Shown here: positions 1 through 7,974 of the stretch, in pieces
Layout of the letters: each line of letters opens with the position of its first letter
Position numbering within the stretch: the first letter of the stretch is position 1
Position numbers and translations under genes: made by a program
Notes under the pieces: model-generated
Database searches by the model: none
What the model saw: only the letters and a program-made list of their open reading frames with translations
What the model was told of the DNA's origin: nothing
From: Streptomyces lienomycini
GTDB lineage: Bacteria > Actinomycetota > Actinomycetes > Streptomycetales > Streptomycetaceae
DNA: 64,000 bases
Assembly: GCF_027947595.1 (NCBI RefSeq)
Contig: NZ_CP116257.1
Span: 2,418,001-2,482,000 of the forward strand
Direction: 5' to 3'

Positions 1-503
1 CCCGGCCCGGCAGTGCTGATGACCCGGGCGACCTGAACCCGCTGATCCTCCTCCAGGGGGTCCTGCCAGCCGTCGTCCAGGAAGTCCTCGAGCGCGGCCG
101 GGGTGTCGGCCAGGGCGGCTCGGGCGGCGGTCAGCAACTCCGTACCGCCGACACTGGCCATCTGGGCGGCGGTGACGCGATCGTCCTGGTACGCGATGCC
201 GTCCACGGCCGTGAGGAACGTCCGGAGGTCGGCGTCGGTCCCGGTCAGCGCGGCCTCGGCCGCGGCCTTGACCCCGGGGCCGCCCTCCTTCCAGTAGTCG
301 ACGACCCGGCCGCGGTCCGTGGGAGTGGCCTCCGCCAGGGCGGCGAGCTGCCCCGCCGACGTCGTCGGTGCCGCCTCGGCCGGGGCGGGTGTGGAACCCA
401 GCAGGCCCACGGTCAGAGTCAGGGACAACAGACCCAGCGCCGAGGCACGTATCGCGCGCAAGGGTCTGCGCGGGCCGTCCGGCCCTCTTGTTCTTCGATT
501 CAC
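1..503 (-). CDS. Secreted ALF-repeat protein (C-terminus outside window)
   Basis: Reading in from a GTG at 503, the protein opens with a basic stretch, a hydrophobic core (ALGLLSLTLTVGLLG) and an APAEA-type cleavage site, so it should be exported by Sec. The mature part carries acidic/aromatic repeats of the short ALF type (for example DLRTFLTAVDGIAYQDDRV and ALEDFLDDGWQDPLEEDQR). These repeats are common in secreted Streptomyces proteins of unknown function. The frame is open to base 1, so only the first ~167 residues are seen. The start follows a convincing promoter about 50 bases upstream. Function unknown. Confidence 0.75.
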   Translation of the reverse strand, partial: MNRRTRGPDGPRRPLRAIRASALGLLSLTLTVGLLGSTPAPAEAAPTTSAGQLAALAEATPTDRGRVVDYWKEGGPGVKAAAEAALTGTDADLRTFLTAVDGIAYQDDRVTAAQMASVGGTELLTAARAALADTPAALEDFLDDGWQDPLEEDQRVQVARVISTAGP

Positions 504-558
504 GGGACACTCGTCTCGCTCAAGGCAGCCCTCGGCTGCCGATCAATGAGGCCGCATG

Positions 559-587
559 ATCTTACGTGTGTGGTGACGAGACGTCAG
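559..587 (-). promoter_or_regulatory. Promoter of the ALF-repeat gene
   Basis: On the minus strand CTGACG (587-582) and TAAGAT (564-559) are separated by exactly 17 bases, a good housekeeping-sigma arrangement. The predicted transcript start near 552 gives a ~50-base leader before the GTG at 503. The rest of 504-743 shows no gene I can support. Confidence 0.5.
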
Positions 588-743
588 GAGTTCGTTACAG
601 CAGCGCTGTTGGGTGCGGTCGGATCTGATTTCGGCGCCCATTGCGGGCGAAGCGCGCATCGCGCCCGGAAGGGGAACGGTTCGCTCAGGGCCGCTGTCCC
701 GGCTCGCGCGTGGACTGATCGCACCGATCCCGGCACGGAGGTG

Positions 744-1393
744 TCATACCTTCCGCGGGGAGGCCAGGAGGTACCGGGTCCGGGTGCGGGGGTCGGTGTG
801 TTCTCCGGGCTGCCAGCCGGCGTGCTCCAGCGTTGTCGCGCAGGCCCGCAGCGTGGCGTCGTCCGGGGCGTGCACGGCGACGGCCTCCGGCTGCGGGGTC
901 GCGCGCACCCGGTATCCGTCGCCCCCGTCCGGGCCCGCCGGGCGGTGCCCGGCCGCCTCCAGCGCGAGCGCGGCGGCCCGCACGAGATGTGACCGCTCCC
1001 AGCCGCACGGCCGGTCCGTGCTCCCGTCGGGGTGCGTCATCCGGCGCAGCTCCAGCAGGCCCTCCCAGGCGCTCCGCACCTCCCGCAGCCGCGCGGGCCC
1101 CGCGTCGCCCGGGGCGGCGTCCTCCCCGCCGACCCGTGCGGCGAACCCACCCCGGTGTCCGGCGCGGCGGGCACCTCGGGCGCCACCGCCACCGCCTGCG
1201 GACCGGGGGCCGCCTCCCGTACCCGGTGTCCGGCGGGGGTGAGGAAGTGGTCGTGGGGCGGGCGCGGGTGCCGGAAGGCGAGCCCGCGCTTCACCAGCGC
1301 GGCGAGCTGGGCCGGCGGGCCCTTCAGGCGCCCGGTGGCGGGATCGGCGGCGGCGATGAGGCGCCGCTGAGCGGCGGTGGGCGACAGGGCCAC
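744..1393 (-). pseudogene. Hypothetical protein, single-base frameshift
   Basis: The N-terminal half (GTG at 1393, preceded by an AGGAAAGGGG ribosome site) reads as VALSPTAAQRRLIAAADPAT and continues through an HDHFLTPAGHRV segment. The coding signature then moves to another frame, ARVGGEDAAPGDAGPARLRE..., which runs to a stop at 744. Inserting one base in the G/C-rich run near 1145-1153 joins the two into a ~217-residue protein. The intact form looks like a small actinobacterial protein without recognised domain. The break may be real or a sequencing error in a homopolymer. Confidence 0.55.
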
Positions 1394-1440
1394 GGCACGC
1401 CCCCCTTTCCTCGTCGGCTCACCCGAGACGCCTTCGAAGA

Positions 1441-2040
1441 CTACGACGGAGGTCTGACATTCCAGGCGGCGATCACCGGCCGTCCGTGCTCCGTGCCCAG
1501 TCGGCACAGCGTGCCGGTGCCGAGCTGGAACAGCGCCCCGTGCGACGCCGGCAGGCCGAGGTGCCGGGCGGTCAGCACCCGCAGGAAGTGCCCGTGCGCC
1601 ACCAGCACGACGCACCCCTCGGTGTCGGCGAACGCGGCCTCGACCCTGGCGAGCATCCGGTCGGCCCGCTCGCCCACCTGCTCGGGCGTCTCCCCGGGGT
1701 GGTCCGGCGGCCCGGGCGCGACCCCGTCGTCGAACAGGAACCAGCCGGGCCGGCTCCGGTGGATCTCGACGGTCGTGATCCCCTCGTAGCCGCCGTAGTC
1801 CCACTCGTGCAGGTCGGTGTCGACGCGCACCTCGTGCAGCCCGATCAGCTCGGCCGTCTCCCGGGCCCGCTGGAACGGGCTGACGAACGCGGCCCCGATC
1901 CGGTGCGAGCGGATCAACGGGACCAGGCTCCGCGCCTGCTCCCGCCCCCTCTCGGTCAGCGGTACGTCCGTCAGCCCGGTGTGCCGCCCGGAGCGCGACC
2001 ACTCGGTCTCGCCGTGCCGGACCAGAAAAAGATCACCCAT
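1441..2040 (-). CDS. Histidine phosphatase family protein
   Basis: The 199-residue protein begins with the phosphohistidine signature LVRHGETEW and has the second catalytic histidine in VLVAHGHFLRVL, as in phosphoglycerate-mutase-like phosphatases. DVPLTERGREQARSL is the usual substrate-side motif. The family removes phosphate from small molecules or nucleotides; the substrate cannot be read from sequence. It lies 28 bases downstream of the aminotransferase on the same strand and may share its transcript. Confidence 0.9.
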   Translation of the reverse strand: MGDLFLVRHGETEWSRSGRHTGLTDVPLTERGREQARSLVPLIRSHRIGAAFVSPFQRARETAELIGLHEVRVDTDLHEWDYGGYEGITTVEIHRSRPGWFLFDDGVAPGPPDHPGETPEQVGERADRMLARVEAAFADTEGCVVLVAHGHFLRVLTARHLGLPASHGALFQLGTGTLCRLGTEHGRPVIAAWNVRPPS

Positions 2041-2068
2041 GCCGTCCAGGCTACGACCCGGGGCGCGG

Positions 2069-3277
2069 CTACTGTCGGTAGCCGCTCAGGAAGCGGCCGA
2101 TCCGTCCGATCGCCGCCTCCAGGTCGTCCGCGTGGGGCAGCGTGAGGATGCGGAAGTGGTCCGGGCTCGGCCAGTTGAAGCCGGTGCCCTGGACGACCTG
2201 GATCTTCTCGCGGAGCAGCAGGTCCAGGACGAAGCGCTCGTCGTCGTGGATCTTGTGGACCTTCGGGTCGATGCGCGGGAACGCGTACAGGGCGCCCTTG
2301 GGCTTGACGCAGGTGACGCCGGGGATCTCGTTCAGCTTCTCCCAGACCACGTCGCGCTGTTCGCGCAGCCGTCCGCCGGGGGCGGTCAGCTCGTGGACGG
2401 ACTGGCGGCCGCCGAGCGCGGCCTGGATGGCGTACTGGGCGGGCGCGTTGGCGCACAGGCGCATGGAGGCCAGCATGGTCAGGCCCTCCAGGTAGTCCTT
2501 CGCGTGCTGCTTCGGCCCCGTCACCACCAGCCAGCCGGAGCGGAAACCCGCCACCCGGTACGTCTTGGACAGGCCGCAGAAGGTGAGGACCACCAGATCG
2601 GGGGCGAGGGCGGCGGCCGAGTGGTGCACGGCGTCGTCGTACAGGATCTGGTCGTAGATCTCGTCGGCGAAGACCATCAGGCCGTGCCGGCGGGCGAGGT
2701 CGAGGATGCCCTCGACGATCTCCTTGGGGTAGACGGCGCCGGTGGGGTTGTTGGGGTTGATGATGACGACCGCCTTGGTGCGGTCGGTGATCTTCGACTC
2801 CATGTCGGCCAGGTCCGGGTACCAGTCGGCCCGCTCGTCGCAGAGGTAGTGCACCGCCTTGCCGCCCGCGAGGGTCGTCACCGCCGTCCAGAGGGGGAAG
2901 TCGGGAGCGGGGATCAGGACCTCGTCGCCGTCCTCGAGCAGGGCCTGCACGGCCATGGAGATCAGCTCGGAGACGCCGTTGCCCAGGAAGACGTCGTCCA
3001 CGTCCACCTCCAGGCCGAGCGCCTGGTAGCGCTGGGCGACGGCACGGCGGGCGGAGAGAATGCCGCGCGAGTCCGTGTAACCGTGCGCCTGCGGCAGCAT
3101 GCGGATCATGTCCTGCACGATCTCCTCCGGCGCCTCGAAGCCGAAGGCGGCCGGGTTGCCGGTGTTGAGGCGCAGCACGCTGTGCCCCGCCTCCTCCAGC
3201 GCGTTGGCCTGCTCGATGACCGGGCCGCGGATCTCGTAACAGACCTCGCTGAGCTTGTTCGACTGCCGGAACTCCAT
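2069..3277 (-). CDS. PLP-dependent class I aminotransferase (AlaA-like)
   Basis: A 402-residue fold-type I aminotransferase. It shows the INPNNPTGAVYP loop, FADEIYDQ, the PLP lysine in GLSKTYRVAGFRSGW, and a C-terminal arginine region (HFRILTLPH). Closest in style to AlaA/aspartate-type transaminases that make alanine from pyruvate and glutamate, so the role is probably amino-acid metabolism. It is divergent from the HxlR regulator, with 87 bases between the two starts containing two inverted repeats. Confidence 0.9.
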   Translation of the reverse strand: MEFRQSNKLSEVCYEIRGPVIEQANALEEAGHSVLRLNTGNPAAFGFEAPEEIVQDMIRMLPQAHGYTDSRGILSARRAVAQRYQALGLEVDVDDVFLGNGVSELISMAVQALLEDGDEVLIPAPDFPLWTAVTTLAGGKAVHYLCDERADWYPDLADMESKITDRTKAVVIINPNNPTGAVYPKEIVEGILDLARRHGLMVFADEIYDQILYDDAVHHSAAALAPDLVVLTFCGLSKTYRVAGFRSGWLVVTGPKQHAKDYLEGLTMLASMRLCANAPAQYAIQAALGGRQSVHELTAPGGRLREQRDVVWEKLNEIPGVTCVKPKGALYAFPRIDPKVHKIHDDERFVLDLLLREKIQVVQGTGFNWPSPDHFRILTLPHADDLEAAIGRIGRFLSGYRQ

Positions 3278-3307
3278 GCGCGGCTTCCCCTCCGGAATCT
3301 GGTGTTG

Positions 3308-3343
3308 CTTGGTTTTACCAAGTAGGAGCTTGGAAAGTCCAAC
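3308..3343. promoter_or_regulatory. Twin CTTGG-N5-CCAAG operators
   Basis: Two inverted repeats lie 21 bases apart centre to centre: CTTGG-TTTTA-CCAAG at 3308-3322 (perfect) and CTTGG-AAAGT-CCAAC at 3329-3343 (one mismatch). They sit between the divergent aminotransferase and HxlR starts; two-turn spacing fits cooperative binding of a dimeric winged-helix regulator. The HxlR protein is the obvious candidate, but that is inference. Confidence 0.55.
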
Positions 3344-3357
3344 AACTTGTCTACACT
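3330..3357 (+). promoter_or_regulatory. Promoter of the HxlR gene, probably leaderless
   Basis: TTGGAA (3330-3335) and TACACT (3352-3357) are 16 bases apart. The expected start of transcription falls on or next to the ATG at 3365, so the mRNA is likely leaderless. The second inverted repeat overlaps the -35 and spacer, which would give autorepression. Confidence 0.45.
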
Positions 3358-3364
3358 GCGTCGC

Positions 3365-4024
3365 ATGTCACCTCGCGCTCGCCGAAGCTACGACCAGTAC
3401 TGTTCCGCCGCCCGCGCGCTCGACGCCGTCGGCGACCGCTGGACCCTGCTGATCGTCCGTGAGCTGCTCGCCGGTCCGCGGCGCTACACCGACCTGCACG
3501 CCGACCTGCCCGGCGTCAGCACGGACGTACTCGCCTCGCGGCTCAAGGACATGGAGCGCGACGGCCTGACGACGCGGCGCCGGCTGCCCCCGCCCGGCGC
3601 GGCGTACGTCTACGAACTCACCGCTCGCGGGCGGGCCCTGCTGCCCGTCCTCGAGGCGCTCGGCGCGTGGGGCGCCGGCGAACTGGGGGAGCGGCGGCCC
3701 ACGGACGCCGTACGCGCGCACTGGTTCGCCCTGCCCCTGCTGCGGGCCCTGCGGGCGGCCGGGGCGGGCGAGGGGCTCGTCGAAGTCCGGTCGGACGAGG
3801 GGGACTTCCACCTGTACGCCGACACGACGGGCGAGGGCCCGGGGGAGGGCCCCGTGTACGGCGACGGGCCCGCGCCCGCGGAGCCCGACGCGCGACTCGT
3901 GCTGGACGCCGTGACCTGCGCGGCGCTCGGCCGCGGCGAGATCGCGCTGCGGGACGCGGTGCGGGACGGCCGCGTCCGGGTGACCGGCGACGGACCGCCG
4001 GCCAAGGCCCTGCGGGAGGGCTGA
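3365..4024 (+). CDS. HxlR-family winged helix-turn-helix regulator
   Basis: The first ~110 residues carry the HxlR fold: a cysteine early (QYCSAARALDAVGDRWTLLIVRELL), the recognition region RRYTDLHADLPGVSTDVLASRLKDME and a wing ending in YELTARGRALLPVLEALGAWG. The last ~100 residues form an extra domain, as in longer actinobacterial HxlR proteins that may bind a ligand. The ATG at 3365 is preferred because the promoter places the transcript start there. It probably controls itself and the divergent aminotransferase. Confidence 0.85.
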   Translation: MSPRARRSYDQYCSAARALDAVGDRWTLLIVRELLAGPRRYTDLHADLPGVSTDVLASRLKDMERDGLTTRRRLPPPGAAYVYELTARGRALLPVLEALGAWGAGELGERRPTDAVRAHWFALPLLRALRAAGAGEGLVEVRSDEGDFHLYADTTGEGPGEGPVYGDGPAPAEPDARLVLDAVTCAALGRGEIALRDAVRDGRVRVTGDGPPAKALREG

Positions 4025-4030
4025 GACGAC

Positions 4031-4057
4031 GGAAGGCCCGCCGGGGGCGGGCCTTCC
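4031..4057. terminator. Bidirectional hairpin terminator
   Basis: GGAAGGCCCGCC and GGCGGGCCTTCC form a perfect 12-bp stem with a GGG loop between two convergent genes. Partial copies of the GGCGGGCCTT arm recur at about 4060 and 4096. Confidence 0.7.
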
Positions 4058-4111
4058 CATGGCGGGCCTTTTGGGGGCACGCTGTCCCACGGCGGGCCTT
4101 CCGGGATGCGG

Positions 4112-4927
4112 TCAGACGCCGGGCGGCACCCGGGACGGGCGGCCCGACCCGCGGGTCAGCGCGTAGCCGCCGATTCCCGCGAGCGCGGCCAGCACGCCTG
4201 CGATCCCGGTCCACACCCAGCGGTCGGACCACCAGCCCGACGACCAGCCGTCCTCGGGCTCGATCGCGGACAGCACGGCGCCGCGGTCCGCGTCGTCGGC
4301 CTTGTCCCCCGCGTCCTCGCCGGACGTCATCGCGATGCCGGGCACCAGCGGCTCGGCCAGCGACCCGTCCACCGCCGCGGCGCCGCCCATGTCCTTGGAG
4401 TCCACCCGGACCTCGGTGGAGACCGGGACGCCGAGGTCGGACGCCGGCACGTCGACCGCCGTCAGCCGGACGTAGTACGTGCCCGGCAGCGGGTCGTTGG
4501 CCCACGGCTCGGTCCAGGCGCGCACGGTGCGCAGGACGCAGGCCAGCTCCAGGGAGGAGGCGCCCTCCTGCGCGGTGCGGGTCTGGGCGCCCCACTGGCA
4601 GGCCTGGCGGCGGCGCAGACCGTCGTACACGTCGATCCGCCAGGTCTGGGCGGCGTGCGTCTCGGGCAGCTTCACCGTGCCCTTCACGGTGGGACGCTGC
4701 ATGGCGTCGGCCGGGAACGACCAGTACAGGTAGTCGCCCGCGGAGCCGCCGGCCGTGGCCGTCTGCCCCTGCTCGATCTCGGTCGCCGTACGGAAGGACG
4801 TGCCCGCCGAGGTCGGCGCGGTGCCGTCGCCCGAGGGGCTCGCGGAGGGCGAGGAGTCGGCCGCGGCGGGGGCCGCGGCGACGCCGAGCAGCAGCAGCCC
4901 GGCACTCAACGCTCGGGTGAATCGCAT
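4112..4927 (-). CDS. Secreted/anchored envelope protein coupled to VWA gene
   Basis: This 271-residue protein has a Sec signal peptide (LSAGLLLLGVAAAPAAA), a low-complexity Ser/Pro linker, an extracellular beta-rich region and one transmembrane segment near the end (WTGIAGVLAALAGIGGYAL). The extracellular part is poorly conserved (DYLYWSFPADAMQ..TWRIDVYDGL). The ATG at 4927 shares its A with the stop of the upstream VWA gene (TGATG), so the two are translationally coupled and probably act together at the cell surface. No enzymatic motif is visible. Confidence 0.75.
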   Translation of the reverse strand: MRFTRALSAGLLLLGVAAAPAAADSSPSASPSGDGTAPTSAGTSFRTATEIEQGQTATAGGSAGDYLYWSFPADAMQRPTVKGTVKLPETHAAQTWRIDVYDGLRRRQACQWGAQTRTAQEGASSLELACVLRTVRAWTEPWANDPLPGTYYVRLTAVDVPASDLGVPVSTEVRVDSKDMGGAAAVDGSLAEPLVPGIAMTSGEDAGDKADDADRGAVLSAIEPEDGWSSGWWSDRWVWTGIAGVLAALAGIGGYALTRGSGRPSRVPPGV

Positions 4928-6192
4928 CAGTTGGTCCTCCAGACCGCGAGCCGCCAACGCGACAGCCAGCCCCACAGCAGACCGGCCACGAAGCCGACCA
5001 GGATCAGCACGCCGAGCAGCCACCAGCCGCGCCCGAGGCCGAAGGCGGCCACGTCGTCGGAGTCGCTCGGGCCGTCCACCACGTCGACGGTCAGCTCCAG
5101 CGGCAGACCGGGCGAGGTCTTCACCCCGGAGGCCACCGAGAAGGAGTTGGTGACCTGGAGGCACACGGCCTCGGCCGCGGCGTCGTCGTCGTCGCTCTCC
5201 GCCTTCGGGTAGCGCAGCCCCGTCGAGAGCACGTCCGTGCGGCCGTTGCCCGCCGCCTCGCCGCGCACGATCTCCCGGCCGTGCACGGTCACCGCCCGCA
5301 GCAGCACCCCGTAGGACGGATTCACGGCCCGGTCGGCGCCCACGCTCACCGAGGCGCGCAGCTCCTGGCCCGGCTCCACGTCCACCCGGTACCAGCGCTG
5401 CTGCCCGAACTCCTCGCGGTCGGTGTACAGGCCCGACTTGAGCGTCGGCGCCTTCGCGCACGCGTCCGCGCCCTCGGTGGCGACCGGCGTCACCACCGGG
5501 TCGGCCGCCCGGTCCACCAACTGGTTGACCTTGTCCGTCAGTTCGTCGGTGTGCTGGACCGACGTGTACGTGCCGCCGGTCGCCTCGGCGATGCAGCTGA
5601 GCTGCTTGCGCAGCTTCGTGTTGGGGACCAGGCCCAGCGTGTCGATGGTGACCCCGATGCCCTTGGCGGCGATCTCGCGGGCCACCTCGCACGGGTCGAG
5701 CGGGGCACAGGTGTCCTCGCCGTCGCTGATCAGCACGATCCGCTTGGATCCGTTGCCGCCGTCGAGGTCGTCGGCCGCCTTGAGCAGCGCGGGGCCGATC
5801 GGCGTCCAACCGGTGGGCGAGAGGGTCGCCACCGCCGTCTTCGCCTCGGTGCGGTCCAGCGGACCCACCGGGTAGAGCTGCGCGGTGTCCTTGCAGCCGG
5901 TCTTGCGGTCGTCGCCCGGGTAGTCGGCGCCGAGCGTGCGGATGCCGAGCTGCACCTCCTCCGGCGTCGCGTCGAGCACCTCGTTGAACGCCTGCTTCGC
6001 CGCGGCCATGCGCGTACCGCCGTCGATGTCCCGCGTCCGCATCGAACCGCTGACGTCGAGCACGAGGTCGACCTTCGGCGCGTCCTCACCCGTGGGTTCA
6101 CCGGCGACCGCCCCGGCGGGAAACGCCATCCCGGCCGCCAGCGCGGCGAGCAGGGCACAGGCACCCGCCGCCAGCCGTGTTCTTGTGATCAT
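4927..6192 (-). CDS. VWA-domain membrane-anchored protein
   Basis: A 421-residue protein with a signal peptide (1-~30), a von Willebrand A domain (~38-215) bearing the metal-binding MIDAS motif DVSGSM and a downstream GWTPIG threonine, then a beta-rich region and a C-terminal membrane helix (GWWLLGVLILVGFVAGLLWGWL) with a short basic tail. VWA domains bind proteins through a divalent metal; with its coupled partner it likely forms a surface adhesion or assembly complex. Confidence 0.85.
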   Translation of the reverse strand: MITRTRLAAGACALLAALAAGMAFPAGAVAGEPTGEDAPKVDLVLDVSGSMRTRDIDGGTRMAAAKQAFNEVLDATPEEVQLGIRTLGADYPGDDRKTGCKDTAQLYPVGPLDRTEAKTAVATLSPTGWTPIGPALLKAADDLDGGNGSKRIVLISDGEDTCAPLDPCEVAREIAAKGIGVTIDTLGLVPNTKLRKQLSCIAEATGGTYTSVQHTDELTDKVNQLVDRAADPVVTPVATEGADACAKAPTLKSGLYTDREEFGQQRWYRVDVEPGQELRASVSVGADRAVNPSYGVLLRAVTVHGREIVRGEAAGNGRTDVLSTGLRYPKAESDDDDAAAEAVCLQVTNSFSVASGVKTSPGLPLELTVDVVDGPSDSDDVAAFGLGRGWWLLGVLILVGFVAGLLWGWLSRWRLAVWRTN

Positions 6193-6254
6193 CGGCGGAT
6201 CCTATTGAGCCGGGGTGCCGCGCTCCAAAACGAGACCGCGCCGATGCCCCGACT

Positions 6255-7766
6255 TCACCTCCCGTGCAGCGGATTGGGCAGCTCCGTCCACAGATCCCCC
6301 GCACTCCCCGGTGAAGTCCGCATCAGCGTCAGCGCCTTCACCGGCAGCGGCTCCTCGCACAGGGCCGTCAGGTCCTCACCGCGCGGTAGTTCGGGCACGG
6401 CCGCCTCCAGCGCCTTGCGCAGCGCGGGACCCGACCCCGCCGTGGCCGCGAGCGCCCCGCCCACCAGCGAACCGAACAACTTCCGCCGCAGTGCGGCCGG
6501 TTCGTCGGTGAGCACCCGTACGGGCAGACCGGCGGCGGCGATCCCGTGCCGGGCCAGGCGGACCGGGGAGACGCGGATGTCGGCCAGGTCGCGGTAGACC
6601 AGACGCAGTGGGTCGCCCGTCGCCGACAGGACCACCAGAAGGTTCTGGCCGTGTGCCTCCAGAGCCACACCCAGCTCCAGCGCGCGCAGACCGGCCGTGA
6701 GGGCGAGCCGGGCGAACGCGGCGAGCCACGCGGGGGAGCGGGGCAGTCCGGTCGTCGCCAGCGCGGCCACCGGGACGACGTGCTCGCCCGGCGCGGCGTA
6801 CCCCCGCGGCGACTCGCGCAGTACGGCGGCCAGGTCGGGGGAGTGGGCGGTGGCCGCGCCCAGCGTGCGGGTCACGTGGAGCAGCCCGTCCATGCGCGCC
6901 GCCACCGCCTCCCCGAACGACGACAAGGCGTCCGACGCGGCGATCGAGGCGACCGAGATGTCCCGCACCGAGGACGTCAGCCGGGCACTCAGCGCCGTCT
7001 TGACGTGCGGCCCGCCGGGCACGGCGAGCGTCCGCAGGGACATCAGCGGGTGCGCCGCCACCCCCTGCCCGCGGGGCCGCCCGAGCACATGCGCGGCCTG
7101 CCACGGATGCACCGGGACCAGCACCCGCGCCCCCTCCCGCCACTCCCGCGGCCACACCCCCGTCACCAGGCACTCCGCCGCCGCGACCGGCACCAGCCCC
7201 AGCTCCACCACCGGCCCGTGCTCCGGCCCGTACGCGAGCTGCTCCGCCACCGAGAACCCCGGCCGCGCACGGCAGCCGGGGTGGTACGGGTGCCCGTCCA
7301 CCACCCGCCGCTCCCAGCCCCAGTCACTGTCCGGCCACTCGTCCGGGTGATTCTCCGGCGCTCCCTCCCGAGCCGCCCGCGACAGCGCCAACGACGCCGC
7401 GCTGTGCCCGAGTTCGGCGGCGAACCCCGCCGAGTGCGGTACGGCGAGGTCGGTCAGCAGCCGCTCCGGGTCGTCGTACGCCACCTCGTCCAGCCGTACG
7501 ACCGGGACGTACGCGTCCGTGCGGTACGGGTCGGCGGCCGGACCGGTCAGCCGGCGGCCGTCCCGGAGCCGCAGGACGAGCCCGTCCCCGGCCCGCTCCC
7601 GCCCCCCGATCCACGGCAGCGGCTCGAAGGCGAGGGCACGCCACAGCCGGGACAGCACGGCCGCGCGGGCGCCGGGCCCCTCGGCCGCGAACCGGGCGGT
7701 CAGAGCGGGACGGACGGCCGCCAACTCGTCGGCGACCTCGGCCGCCGCACTGGGGGGACGATGCAC
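6255..7766 (-). CDS. IucA/IucC-family NIS siderophore synthetase
   Basis: A 503-residue NRPS-independent siderophore synthetase. Family landmarks are VPVHPWQAAHVL, the ATP-binding stretch KTALSARLTSSVRDIS, EAHGQNLLVVL and the YRDLADIRV segment. The enzyme adenylates a carboxylate such as citrate and condenses it with an amine. The GTG at 7766 has GAGGAG about 10 bases upstream. It is divergent from a second synthetase, but no decarboxylase, hydroxylase or acyltransferase that would supply the amine is next to it. Somewhat shorter than the usual ~580 residues. Confidence 0.88.
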   Translation of the reverse strand: MHRPPSAAAEVADELAAVRPALTARFAAEGPGARAAVLSRLWRALAFEPLPWIGGRERAGDGLVLRLRDGRRLTGPAADPYRTDAYVPVVRLDEVAYDDPERLLTDLAVPHSAGFAAELGHSAASLALSRAAREGAPENHPDEWPDSDWGWERRVVDGHPYHPGCRARPGFSVAEQLAYGPEHGPVVELGLVPVAAAECLVTGVWPREWREGARVLVPVHPWQAAHVLGRPRGQGVAAHPLMSLRTLAVPGGPHVKTALSARLTSSVRDISVASIAASDALSSFGEAVAARMDGLLHVTRTLGAATAHSPDLAAVLRESPRGYAAPGEHVVPVAALATTGLPRSPAWLAAFARLALTAGLRALELGVALEAHGQNLLVVLSATGDPLRLVYRDLADIRVSPVRLARHGIAAAGLPVRVLTDEPAALRRKLFGSLVGGALAATAGSGPALRKALEAAVPELPRGEDLTALCEEPLPVKALTLMRTSPGSAGDLWTELPNPLHGR

Positions 7767-7776
7767 GGGCTGGCTC

Positions 7777-7846
7777 CTCGGGTACGGGGCGGGTACGAGT
7801 CGGACAGCAGGGCGGGTACGGGTCGGGTACAGGGCCGGTACGAGGA
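7777..7846. repeat. GGTACGGG-type short repeats in divergent promoter region
   Basis: The intergenic region between the two siderophore synthetases carries at least five spaced copies of a GGGTACGG/GGGTACGA-like unit (near 7779, 7789, 7813, 7823 and 7835). I looked for the TTAGGTTAGG iron-box pattern of DmdR/IdeR regulators and do not see it. The repeats could be regulator sites or simple slippage products. Confidence 0.4.
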
Positions 7847-7974
7847 CGGGACCACGGCGGAGGACTGACGAGGGCAGGCCGTGACGAGTGGCACAACGAG
7901 GGACATGGCGACAGACATACTGATCGTCCTGCCCGTCTCCGTCCTCTCCGCCATGGACCGACCGTAGGGAACGA

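Noticed and set aside
7767..7974. DmdR/IdeR iron box
   Set aside because: No TTAGGTTAGG-like palindrome seen on either strand.
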